NCBI GenBank assembly: GCA_017304675.1
Contig: JAFKLS010000017.1
Span: 248,001-312,000 of the forward strand
Origin: Sphingobacteriia bacterium
GTDB taxonomy: Bacteria > Bacteroidota > Bacteroidia > Chitinophagales > Chitinophagaceae
DNA: 64,000 nt
Direction of reading: 5' to 3'
Numbering within the stretch: the first letter of the stretch is position 1; each line of letters starts with the position of its first letter. This document shows positions 54,673 through 61,446 of the stretch, one piece after another. The translations under genes and the position numbers were made by a program. Under the pieces are notes generated by a model. That model was not told the DNA's origin, searched no databases, and worked only from the letters and a program-made list of their open reading frames with translations.

Positions 54673-55492
54673 TGCTTGTTCCGGCAGAACCGGTGATTAG
54701 AGAATGTAATTGTTCAGCTTTGCCAATGATCACTTTTTCTACACCGCTTTGTAATGCTGCAAAAGCATTATCCAGTTTCGGGATCATTCCTGCAAAGATG
54801 ATGTTGTTTTCTCTCAGTTGTTGATAAGAGGTGGGGTTGATGCTTGCAATAACACTGTTATCGTCTTCTGCATTCATCAAAACGCCACTCTTCTCGAATG
54901 AATAGATTAGTTGCACATTATAATGCTTGCTTAAAGCTTTGGCAGTTTCTTGTGCTATTGTATCTGCATTCGTATTTAAAAGTTGACCGCTTTCATCGTG
55001 TGTAATTGGTGCAAGCACCACTGCTATGTTTTGATCAATTAAACTTGTCAGAACATTTGTATTCACTTCATCTACATCTCCCACAAAACCATAATCAATA
55101 CCCCCAACCCCTAAAGGGGAGTTTGTATTTCTTTTATGTGCTTTAATAATATTTCCATCAGCACCAGTTAATCCTATTGCATTACATTGATATGATTGTA
55201 ATTCTGCAACAATATTTTTATTTATGTAACCTGCATACACCATGGTTACAATCTTTAATGTTTCTGCATCTGTAATTCTTCTGCCTTCCACCATTTGTTG
55301 TTCAACACCTAATTCTGCTGCTAATTTTGTTGCCAGTTTTCCGCCTCCGTGTATCAATAACCCCCTGCCCCTAAAGGGGTATTGAGAATTTGATCCAAAC
55401 AATTCTGCGAATTGCTTTAGAAAGGATGACAGCTTAACCTCATCATCTATAATATTTCCTCCAATCTTGATTACGTATAACGTTTCTTTCAT
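54659..55492 (-). CDS. argB: N-acylglutamate kinase
   Basis: An amino-acid kinase fold enzyme of 277 aa. VIKIGGNIID at the N-terminus, LLIHGGGKLATKLAAELGVE, VVLAPITHDESGQLLNTNAD and AGMIPKLDNAFAALQSG are the ArgB motifs. It is 12-18 residues longer than usual: residues 36-45 (SQYPFRGRGL) and 123-132 (NTNSPLGVGG) are encoded by palindromic repeats D and C and have no counterpart I know in the family. The second insertion lies just before IDYGFVGDVDEV. Both keep the frame, so the protein is probably functional. Confidence 0.93.
   Translation of the reverse strand: MKETLYVIKIGGNIIDDEVKLSSFLKQFAELFGSNSQYPFRGRGLLIHGGGKLATKLAAELGVEQQMVEGRRITDAETLKIVTMVYAGYINKNIVAELQSYQCNAIGLTGADGNIIKAHKRNTNSPLGVGGIDYGFVGDVDEVNTNVLTSLIDQNIAVVLAPITHDESGQLLNTNADTIAQETAKALSKHYNVQLIYSFEKSGVLMNAEDDNSVIASINPTSYQQLRENNIIFAGMIPKLDNAFAALQSGVEKVIIGKAEQLHSLITGSAGTSIVHE
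55100..55124 (+). repeat. Palindromic repeat copy C (inside argB)
   Basis: TACCCCCAACCCC-TAAA-GGGGAGTT, in frame in argB and translated on the minus strand as NSPLGVGG. Same reading phase as copies A, H and I. Confidence 0.85.
55358..55383 (+). repeat. Palindromic repeat copy D (inside argB)
   Basis: TAACCCCCTGCCCC-TAAA-GGGGTATT, in frame in argB but in a different phase from copy C, translated as YPFRGRG. Confidence 0.85.
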
Positions 55493-55500
55493 TGAGCAAT

Positions 55501-56478
55501 TTATTTAGTTCCTCCCTCCAGGGAGGTTAGAAGGGTTGATAACACCGCTTGTGCTGCCCATACTCTGTTTCCTGCTTCTTGCGTAACCAAACTGTTTGGT
55601 CCGTCTAAAATTTCATCGCTTAATTCCACATTTCTTCTTACCGGCAAACAATGCAACACTTTTGCGTTATTCGTTAAACTCAATTTTTCATTCGTCAACA
55701 TCCAGCTCGGATCATTTTCATAGATCTTTCCATAATCTGTGAATGTGCTCCAATTTTTCACATACACATAATCTGCATTTTTCAAAGCTTCATCTTGATC
55801 ATGTGTTATCGTTGCACCTTTGGTAAATTGCTCATGTAATTCATAATCCTGCGGATGCGTAATTACAAAGTCAGCTTCTCCCCATGCATTCACCCATTGA
55901 GCAAAACTGTTTGCAACGCACTGCGGCAAAGGTTTTACATGCGGTGCCCAAGTGAGAACAATTTTCGGTCGACGGTTTGCAGTCAACAGTCTACAGTCTT
56001 CTTGAATGGTGATGATATCTGTTAAAGATTGCAACGGATGCAAGGTTGCACTTTCCAAACTCACAACAGGAACACCTGCATATTTAATAAATTGATTAAT
56101 GTACAATTCGCTGTAATCATCTTCCTTATTTTTTAAAGATGGAAATGTTCTGATTGCAAGTACATCAAAATATTTTCCAAGAATAGGTGCAGCATCTTTA
56201 ATATGTTCAACAGTATTGCCGCTCATGATGGCACCTTCTTCAAACTCTAAAGCCCAACCTTCTTTATCTACATTGAAAACAATTGATTCCATTCCCAGAT
56301 TACTGGCAGCAACCTGGGTGCTTAAACGTGTACGCAAACTTGGATTCAAAAACAACAACCCAATTCTTTTACCAGCACCCAAATGCTTATCTGCAAAAGG
56401 ATTTGCTTTATAGGCTAATGCCTTTTCAACTAGAGCATTAATGTTTGTTACATCATTTACAGAAATAAATTGTTTCAT
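55501..56478 (-). CDS. argF: N-acylornithine carbamoyltransferase (ArgF'-type)
   Basis: A 325-aa transcarbamylase making acylcitrulline. LNPSLRTRLSTQVAASNLGM binds carbamoyl phosphate; WALEFEEGAIMSGNTVEHIK and HPLQSLTDIITIQE follow the Bacteroides SOTCase/Xanthomonas AOTCase type rather than classical OTCase; HCLPVRRN is conserved. The residue in the loop said to separate acetyl from succinyl specificity appears to be Val90, which would fit N-succinylornithine, but the alignment is from memory. Residues 160-171 (around CRLLTANRRP) come from a 7-nt array. The C-terminus SLEGGTK comes from a palindrome (55511-55526). Confidence 0.88.
   Translation of the reverse strand: MKQFISVNDVTNINALVEKALAYKANPFADKHLGAGKRIGLLFLNPSLRTRLSTQVAASNLGMESIVFNVDKEGWALEFEEGAIMSGNTVEHIKDAAPILGKYFDVLAIRTFPSLKNKEDDYSELYINQFIKYAGVPVVSLESATLHPLQSLTDIITIQEDCRLLTANRRPKIVLTWAPHVKPLPQCVANSFAQWVNAWGEADFVITHPQDYELHEQFTKGATITHDQDEALKNADYVYVKNWSTFTDYGKIYENDPSWMLTNEKLSLTNNAKVLHCLPVRRNVELSDEILDGPNSLVTQEAGNRVWAAQAVLSTLLTSLEGGTK
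55508..55537 (-). repeat. Variant palindromic repeat E (3' end of argF)
   Basis: CCTCCCTCCAGGGAGG (55511-55526) is a perfect 7-bp palindrome around CC, followed on the plus strand by TTAGAAGGGTTGATA. The arrangement resembles the CCCC-TRAA-GGGG family but the core bases differ. It encodes the argF C-terminus. Confidence 0.6.
55967..56001 (-). repeat. Heptanucleotide array inside argF
   Basis: GGTCGAC, GGTTTGC, AGTCAAC, AGTCTAC, AGTCTTC: five consecutive 7-mers with consensus RGTCNAC, wholly inside argF and translated as part of CRLLTANRRP. Confidence 0.8.
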
Positions 56479-56502
56479 ACCCCTATCCCCTAAAGGGAAA
56501 TT
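56478..56502 (+). repeat. Palindromic repeat copy F (before argF)
   Basis: TACCCCTATCCCC-TAAA-GGGAAATT, directly abutting the argF start codon as copy A abuts the internal ATG of the nucleotidyltransferase. It pairs with copy G across the argD-argF gap. Confidence 0.8.
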
Positions 56503-56541
56503 TAATTTTAAAAAATATTGTAATAATATTATATGCTAATT

Positions 56542-57720
56542 TTATTCAGCAATTTTTTCCAACTCTCCTTTAGGGGTTGGGGGTTTCAGCTCTGCTATAC
56601 ATTCATTCAACACCTCTAAAAATTCATCGGATTGTTTTCTTGAAATTGCCAACGATGGCAACAAACGAATTACATTCGGTTTTGCTTCACCGGTAAAAAC
56701 GTTAAAATCACTCAACAATTTTTTCTTCAGATCTTTAATTTCCTCTGGTACATCAAAGCCAATCATCAGCCCTTTACCGCGAACATTTTTAATGCTATCA
56801 ATGCTTTTTAATCTGTTCATTAAATATTGGCCACGTTGTTTCGCCATTTCAATCAAATTCTCTTCTTCCATCACTTCCAATACAGCCAATGCCGCAGCAC
56901 ATGCCAAATGATTGCCACCGAATGTTGTACCCAACATTCCATGTTTGGGTTTAATGTGCGGAGCAATTAAAATTCCGCCAATAGGGAAGCCATTACCCAT
57001 TCCTTTCGCCATTGTATAAATATCTGCATTCACACCAGCGTGATCGTGTGAGAAAAATTTTCCGCTTCTTCCATAACCGCACTGCACACTGTCGGCAATA
57101 TAAACAGCGCCATGTTCATTACACAATGTTCTTATTAATTGCAAGAACGATTCGCTGGCAACATTAATACCACCAACACCTTGTATCCCTTCAATAATCA
57201 CCGCTGCAATTTCATTTCCGTTTTTATTGAAGCAGTTTAATAAAGCATTTTCATCGTTAAAGGGGAGGAAAATAATGTTTTCTGTTTCATTAACAGGAGC
57301 AACAATATTTTTATTGTCAGTTGCTGCAACTGCCAAAGATGTTCTTCCGTGAAATGATTTATTGAAAGCAATAATTTTTTTTCTCCCTGTATGAAAGGAA
57401 GCCAATTTCAAAGCGTTTTCATTTGCCTCTGCACCACTGTTGCACAAGAACAATTGGTAATCTTCCTTACCACTTACCTTACCTAACTTCTCTGCTAATT
57501 GTTGTTGAATAGGAATGACAATAGAGTTTGAATAGAATGCAATTTTTTCTAACTGCTCTTCAATTCGTTTAACCCAATGCGGATGTGTATGGCCAATACT
57601 GATTACAGCATGACCACCGTACATGTCTAAATACTGCACACCATTTTCATCCCACACATAACTTCCCAAAGCTTTGGTAATGGTGATGTTGTTAAGCGGA
57701 TAAACGTCGAAGAGAGTCAT
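56542..57720 (-). CDS. argD: Acylornithine aminotransferase
   Basis: A class III PLP aminotransferase of 392 aa. FLCNSGAEANENALKLASFH, KIIAFNKSFHGRTSLAVAAT, VIIEGIQGVGGI and the Schiff-base lysine in IYTMAKGMGNGFPIGGILIA are conserved. It converts acylglutamate semialdehyde to acylornithine. Residues 379-387 (KPPTPKGEL) are encoded by palindromic repeat G just before the natural end, leaving the tail EKIAE. Start follows the heptamer array at 57721. Confidence 0.94.
   Translation of the reverse strand: MTLFDVYPLNNITITKALGSYVWDENGVQYLDMYGGHAVISIGHTHPHWVKRIEEQLEKIAFYSNSIVIPIQQQLAEKLGKVSGKEDYQLFLCNSGAEANENALKLASFHTGRKKIIAFNKSFHGRTSLAVAATDNKNIVAPVNETENIIFLPFNDENALLNCFNKNGNEIAAVIIEGIQGVGGINVASESFLQLIRTLCNEHGAVYIADSVQCGYGRSGKFFSHDHAGVNADIYTMAKGMGNGFPIGGILIAPHIKPKHGMLGTTFGGNHLACAAALAVLEVMEEENLIEMAKQRGQYLMNRLKSIDSIKNVRGKGLMIGFDVPEEIKDLKKKLLSDFNVFTGEAKPNVIRLLPSLAISRKQSDEFLEVLNECIAELKPPTPKGELEKIAE
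56561..56586 (-). repeat. Palindromic repeat copy G (3' end of argD)
   Basis: Inverse orientation: AACTCTCCTTTAGGGG then TTGGGGGTTT. Translated in argD as KPPTPKGEL. Separated from copy F by 58 nt. Confidence 0.82.
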
Positions 57721-57748
57721 AAGTTTTAAGTTATAAGTAATAAGTTAA
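57721..57748. repeat. Heptanucleotide array, left flank of the intact four-helix-bundle gene
   Basis: AAGTTTT, AAGTTAT, AAGTAAT, AAGTTAA: four consecutive 7-mers between the argD start and the stop of the four-helix-bundle gene (57745-57747, inside the array). TAAGTAATAAGTT at 57734-57746 is the exact inverse complement of 58105-58117. Confidence 0.85.
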
Positions 57749-58098
57749 GCCCTTACTTTATTAATAAGTGCAATGAGCATTCCTTTTACTTCATTAATGA
57801 TGATGTTTAATTGAATAAAGTTTTCTTCCGTTAAATATTTCAAGTCTTTGCTTAGAATTAAAAAATATTCAGCTTCATTGGCTGAACCCAATGCTATGTT
57901 TAAGAAATGAGCAAGTTCATTATTAGAATTTTTACCACACCCTTCTGCAATATTTGCAGGCATTGATGAAGCAGCTCTTCTAAGTTGATTTGTAAGGCTA
58001 TAAAGTTCTTCTTTAGGAAATAATTTAGTAGCATCACACACTGATAAAGTGAAATGATGTGATTTTTCCCAAACTTTTAAATCTTTATAGTTTTGCAT
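57745..58098 (-). CDS. Four-helix-bundle protein (23S rRNA IVP/Avd-like family)
   Basis: A 117-aa helical protein. NYKDLKVWEKSHHFTLSV, FPKEELYSLTNQLRRAASSM, PANIAEGCGKNSNNELAHFL and NIALGSANEAEYFLILSKDL are the TIGR02436 family signatures; relatives are encoded in 23S rRNA intervening sequences, and the Avd proteins of diversity-generating retroelements share the fold. It interrupts the arginine operon between argC and argD and is enclosed by two complementary 7-nt arrays. No reverse transcriptase or variable repeat is near. Its function is unknown; the surroundings suggest an inserted element. Confidence 0.9.
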   Translation of the reverse strand: MQNYKDLKVWEKSHHFTLSVCDATKLFPKEELYSLTNQLRRAASSMPANIAEGCGKNSNNELAHFLNIALGSANEAEYFLILSKDLKYLTEENFIQLNIIINEVKGMLIALINKVRA

Positions 58099-58133
58099 AC
58101 TTACAACTTATTACTTACTACTTAGAACCTAAT
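58099..58133. repeat. Heptanucleotide array, right flank of the intact four-helix-bundle gene
   Basis: ACTTACA, ACTTATT, ACTTACT, ACTTAGA, ACCTAAT: five 7-mers starting one base after the four-helix-bundle ATG and running through the argC stop codon (58122-58124). Inverse complement in kind of the AAGTNNT units at 57721-57748, with 13 bp exact. Confidence 0.85.
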
Positions 58134-59177
58134 AGCTTTTAATTTTAATCCTGTTGTTTCATCTAATCCGAACAAAAGGTTCATGTTCTGCAAAGCTTGT
58201 CCTGATGCGCCTTTCAACAGATTATCAATTACTGAATGCACCACCATTTTATTGCCTTGCTTTTCTATATTGATCAAACATTTATTGGTATTCACTACTT
58301 GTTTCAGGTCAATCATTGAATCGCTGTAATGCGTAAATGCAGCATCTGCATAAAAGTTTTTATACAATGTTTTCAATTCATCCAATGATAAATCAGTATC
58401 AATGATAGATGAAACGTAAATGCCTCTTGTAAAATCTCCACGCCATGGAACAAAATGCACACCCCCAACCCCTGAAGGGGAGTTAGGAAAACTATTTTGA
58501 AGTTGATGTAACGATTGATGTATCTCTCCTAAATGCTGATGCGTTAAAGTTTTATAAGCAGAAATATTATTCGCTCTCCAACTAAAATGTGATGTAGCAC
58601 TTAAACTTTGTCCGGCTCCTGTGCTTCCTGTTATGGCAGTTGTATACACATCTTTCAACAATCCGGCTTTTGCCAAAGGCAATAAACCCAATTGGATAGC
58701 TGTTGCAAAACAACCCGGATTAGCAATGTTCTGTGCGGATTGAATTTGTATTTTGTTCAGTTCAACCAACCCATAAACAAAATTTCTTTCTTTAATGTTT
58801 GCATCTTTTGCAAGTCTGAAATCATTTCCAATATCAATCAATTTAATTGATGATGGAATTTCATTCGCTTCTACAAATTTCTTTGCTTCACCATGCCCGG
58901 CACATAAAAAAATCACATCAACATTTCCTTCACTCAAAATCAATTCGCTTGAAAATTTCAGTTCAGTTTCTCCAAGCAAATCTTTATGCACTTCATAAAC
59001 AAATTTCCCTGCATTGCTCGAACTGTTTATAAACGCAATCTCCACTTGTGGATGATTGATCAATAAACGAACCAATTCTCCGCCTGTATAACCTGCACCA
59101 CCAACTATTCCTGCTTTAATACCCCCATCCCCTGAAGGGGTGTATTTATTTTTTTTACTGTTTTCTAAATTGCTCAT
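58122..59177 (-). CDS. argC: N-acyl-gamma-glutamyl-phosphate reductase
   Basis: A 351-aa NADPH-dependent reductase. AGIVGGAGYTGGELVRLLIN binds NADPH, the active-site Cys is in ANPGCFATAIQLGLLPL, and VPWRGDFTRGIYVSSI is conserved. It is about 25-30 residues longer than usual: an N-terminal extension whose residues 13-19 (TPSGDGG) come from palindromic repeat I, and residues 232-239 (SPSGVGGV) from repeat H. Family proteins begin near IKAGIVGG, where an ATT now stands, so the first ATG may have been lost and the extension recruited. Translation from 59177 is likely. Confidence 0.94.
   Translation of the reverse strand: MSNLENSKKNKYTPSGDGGIKAGIVGGAGYTGGELVRLLINHPQVEIAFINSSSNAGKFVYEVHKDLLGETELKFSSELILSEGNVDVIFLCAGHGEAKKFVEANEIPSSIKLIDIGNDFRLAKDANIKERNFVYGLVELNKIQIQSAQNIANPGCFATAIQLGLLPLAKAGLLKDVYTTAITGSTGAGQSLSATSHFSWRANNISAYKTLTHQHLGEIHQSLHQLQNSFPNSPSGVGGVHFVPWRGDFTRGIYVSSIIDTDLSLDELKTLYKNFYADAAFTHYSDSMIDLKQVVNTNKCLINIEKQGNKMVVHSVIDNLLKGASGQALQNMNLLFGLDETTGLKLKAIRF
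58460..58484 (+). repeat. Palindromic repeat copy H (inside argC)
   Basis: CACCCCCAACCCC-TGAA-GGGGAGTT, in frame in argC and translated as NSPSGVGGV directly before HFVPW. Confidence 0.85.
59120..59145 (+). repeat. Palindromic repeat copy I (5' end of argC)
   Basis: TACCCCCATCCCC-TGAA-GGGGTGTATT, translated as TPSGDGG in the N-terminal extension of ArgC. It pairs with copy J across the argG-argC junction. Confidence 0.85.
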
Positions 59178-59189
59178 AAAATATTTTAT

Positions 59190-59214
59190 ATCCCCCTTTA
59201 GGGGTTAGGGGTTA
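59190..59214 (-). repeat. Palindromic repeat copy J (argG-argC gap)
   Basis: Inverse orientation: ATCCCCCTTTAGGGG then TTAGGGGTTA. Its right end is the argG stop codon (59212-59214). The gap to copy I is 44 nt. Confidence 0.8.
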
Positions 59215-60399
59215 ACTCTCTTTCACCTTAGTATAAATCACCGTTTGATTGCCAAAAATTTTGCTGAAGCCTCTTACATCTTCACCAGTAAATCCGGTAT
59301 TCATTTCACCATATTTTCCAAACTTGCTGCTCATCAAATCGTTTTTACTTTCAATACCAATAACCTGGAAATAATATGGCTTTAACAACACAAATGCATC
59401 GCCTGTAACTTGTTGTTGTGAGTTGGTTAAATACGCTTCAATATCTCTCATCACAGGATCCATAATTTGTCCTTCATGCAACCAGTTGCCATAGAATTGA
59501 GACAATGTATCTTTCCATTGCAACTGCCATTTCGTTAACACATGTTTTTCCAAAGCATGATGTGCTTTTAAAATAACCATTGGCGCTGCTGCTTCAAAAC
59601 CAACACGACCTTTAATACCGATAATTGTATCTCCAACATGAATATCTCTTCCGATTCCGTAAGGACCGGCAAGTGTTTGCAAATATTGAATAGCTTCTGA
59701 AGGGTGATCGAAAGTTTTATCATTCACTGCCTTCAATTCCCCTTTTACAAAAGAAAGTTTTACTTCTTCGCTTCCTGTTTTTGTTACTTGAGTAGGCCAG
59801 GCTTCTTCTGGCAACAAACCTTTGCTGTTCAAAGTTTCTTTACCGCCAACACTTGTTCCCCACAAACCTTTATTGATTGAATAAACAGCTTTATCAAAAT
59901 TCATTTCCACCCCTTTGCTTTTCAGGAAAGTAATTTCTTCTTCCCTGCTTAATTTCAAATCGCGTATGGGCGTAATGATTTCAACTCCCGGAATCATAAT
60001 GTGAAAGATCATATCAAAACGAACCTGATCATTTCCTGCACCGGTGCTGCCGTGAGCAACTGCATCTGCATTCAATTTTTTTGCATGTTCTGCAATATGC
60101 AATGCCTGGCTTAATCTTTCCGCACTAACACTTAACGGATAAGTATTGTTCTTCAACACATTTCCGAAGATCAAATACTTAATAATGCTGTCGTAATAAC
60201 CTTTAACAGCATTTACAGTAGTATGCGTTTTAACGCCAAGTTTATAGGCATGTGTTTCTATCTTCTTTAATTCTTCTTCGCTAAAACCTCCTGTGTTTAC
60301 AATAATACTGTGTATTTCGTATCCTTTTTCTTCAAAATGCTTTACACAAAAAGTGGTATCTAACCCACCGCTAAAACCTAAAACAACTTTCTTGCTCAT
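59212..60399 (-). CDS. argG: Argininosuccinate synthase
   Basis: A 395-aa PP-loop ligase joining citrulline and aspartate with ATP. The P-loop is VVLGFSGGLDTTFCVKHFEE; VAHGSTGAGNDQVRFDM and YSINKGLWGTSVGGKE are conserved synthase blocks. It lies 30 nt downstream of the GNAT gene, and its stop codon is the edge of palindromic repeat J, so the repeat sits in the argG-argC spacer. Confidence 0.95.
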   Translation of the reverse strand: MSKKVVLGFSGGLDTTFCVKHFEEKGYEIHSIIVNTGGFSEEELKKIETHAYKLGVKTHTTVNAVKGYYDSIIKYLIFGNVLKNNTYPLSVSAERLSQALHIAEHAKKLNADAVAHGSTGAGNDQVRFDMIFHIMIPGVEIITPIRDLKLSREEEITFLKSKGVEMNFDKAVYSINKGLWGTSVGGKETLNSKGLLPEEAWPTQVTKTGSEEVKLSFVKGELKAVNDKTFDHPSEAIQYLQTLAGPYGIGRDIHVGDTIIGIKGRVGFEAAAPMVILKAHHALEKHVLTKWQLQWKDTLSQFYGNWLHEGQIMDPVMRDIEAYLTNSQQQVTGDAFVLLKPYYFQVIGIESKNDLMSSKFGKYGEMNTGFTGEDVRGFSKIFGNQTVIYTKVKES

Positions 60400-60429
60400 T
60401 ACCGTTGTATTTAAATGGTGTTGATGATA

Positions 60430-61125
60430 TTATATAAATAATGAAAACGGTGATTTTTGTTTACCGCCATTGTTGCCATTACCGTTTCTATCTTTTCTGA
60501 ACAATTGCTTCCACCGCAATAATCTTTCGTAGAGTTTAGATTTCTTTTCAAAATCTTCTTTTGTTTCTTTGGGCTCGTAATGATCTGCAGGGTCAAACAA
60601 CATAGCAGTGCACATGCAATTTTTTCTTCCCTTGCTCATTAAAATGTCGTAGTTAACACAGCTCTTGCAACCAGCCCAAAAACTTTCATCGTCTGTTAAT
60701 TCTGAATAGGTAACAGGCTCGTAACCCAGTTCGCTGTTGATTTTCATTACAGCCAGCCCTGTAGTAAGGCCAAAGATTTTTGAGTTAGGGTATTTCTCTC
60801 TAGACAGGTCGAATATTCTTTTCTTAATCTGTTTAGCCACACCGCTTTTCCTGAATTCAGGAGAAACAATCAGCCCGCTGTTGGCCACAAATTTACCATG
60901 GCTCCATTCTTCAATATAACAAAAGCCTACCCATTGGCCTGTTGTGGTAACAGCAATAACGGCTTTGCCTTCCAGCATTTTTTGGGCCACATATTCGGGC
61001 GAACGCTTGGCGATACCAGTGCCTCTTGCTTTGGCACTCGATTCCATTTCGTCTGTTATACGTTTGGCATAGTGTGTATCTAAATGATCTGCTACACGAA
61101 TAATGATTTGCTGTTGATTTTCCAC
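60430..61125 (-). CDS. GNAT acetyltransferase, probable N-acylglutamate synthase of the arginine operon
   Basis: A 231-aa GNAT protein. VAVTTTG-type strand (IAVTTTGQWVGFCYIEEWSH), VSPEFRKSGVAKQIKKRIF (the acetyl-CoA-binding R/Q-x-x-G-x-A/G loop) and FGLTTGLAVMKINSELGY are canonical. CKSCVNYDIL and KNCMCTAMLFDP add a cysteine-rich segment. As first gene of the arg operon, with no classical argA or argJ here, it is the natural candidate for the acylglutamate-forming step. The acyl donor (acetyl- or succinyl-CoA) is unknown. Confidence 0.8.
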   Translation of the reverse strand: MENQQQIIIRVADHLDTHYAKRITDEMESSAKARGTGIAKRSPEYVAQKMLEGKAVIAVTTTGQWVGFCYIEEWSHGKFVANSGLIVSPEFRKSGVAKQIKKRIFDLSREKYPNSKIFGLTTGLAVMKINSELGYEPVTYSELTDDESFWAGCKSCVNYDILMSKGRKNCMCTAMLFDPADHYEPKETKEDFEKKSKLYERLLRWKQLFRKDRNGNGNNGGKQKSPFSLFI

Positions 61126-61446
61126 TGTTGAATTGCACGATTAAATAAACGAATGAATGAATACACGTACGGCTACTAGGTTTGTTTCAATACTAACTAA
61201 TTGAACACTAACTTTTAACTATTAAATACGTGGTCGTCGCAACAAGAATAAGCCAGCCAAATTACCCAAAGAAGGTTTAGCGCCATTTAAAAGAGGATGG
61301 CCTGCACATAAATGATTATGGGTGATTACTTTTTTCAATTTCTGTTCAAAATAATAGGTGAACAAAATTTTTTGAGAGCGTAAAAGTATAACTCTTTCAA
61401 TTAAATGAACAGATTTTTTTGTTAAGCTTGCAAAAACAATGGGGCA
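61126..61446. other. Intergenic region upstream of the arginine operon
   Basis: These 321 nt separate the beta-barrel gene from the arginine operon, both on the minus strand, so they should contain the beta-barrel terminator and the arg promoter. I find no clear T-tailed hairpin and no exact TAnnTTTG; TAGTATTG at 61188-61195 (minus strand) is a near match without a good -33 partner. A GAAT triplet (61151-61162) is the only simple repeat. No gene is supported. Confidence 0.4.

Noticed and set aside
57745..58098. Four-helix-bundle gene as the Avd of a diversity-generating retroelement
   Set aside because: No reverse transcriptase, template repeat or variable repeat is visible nearby; the family match and flanking arrays fit IVP-type elements better.
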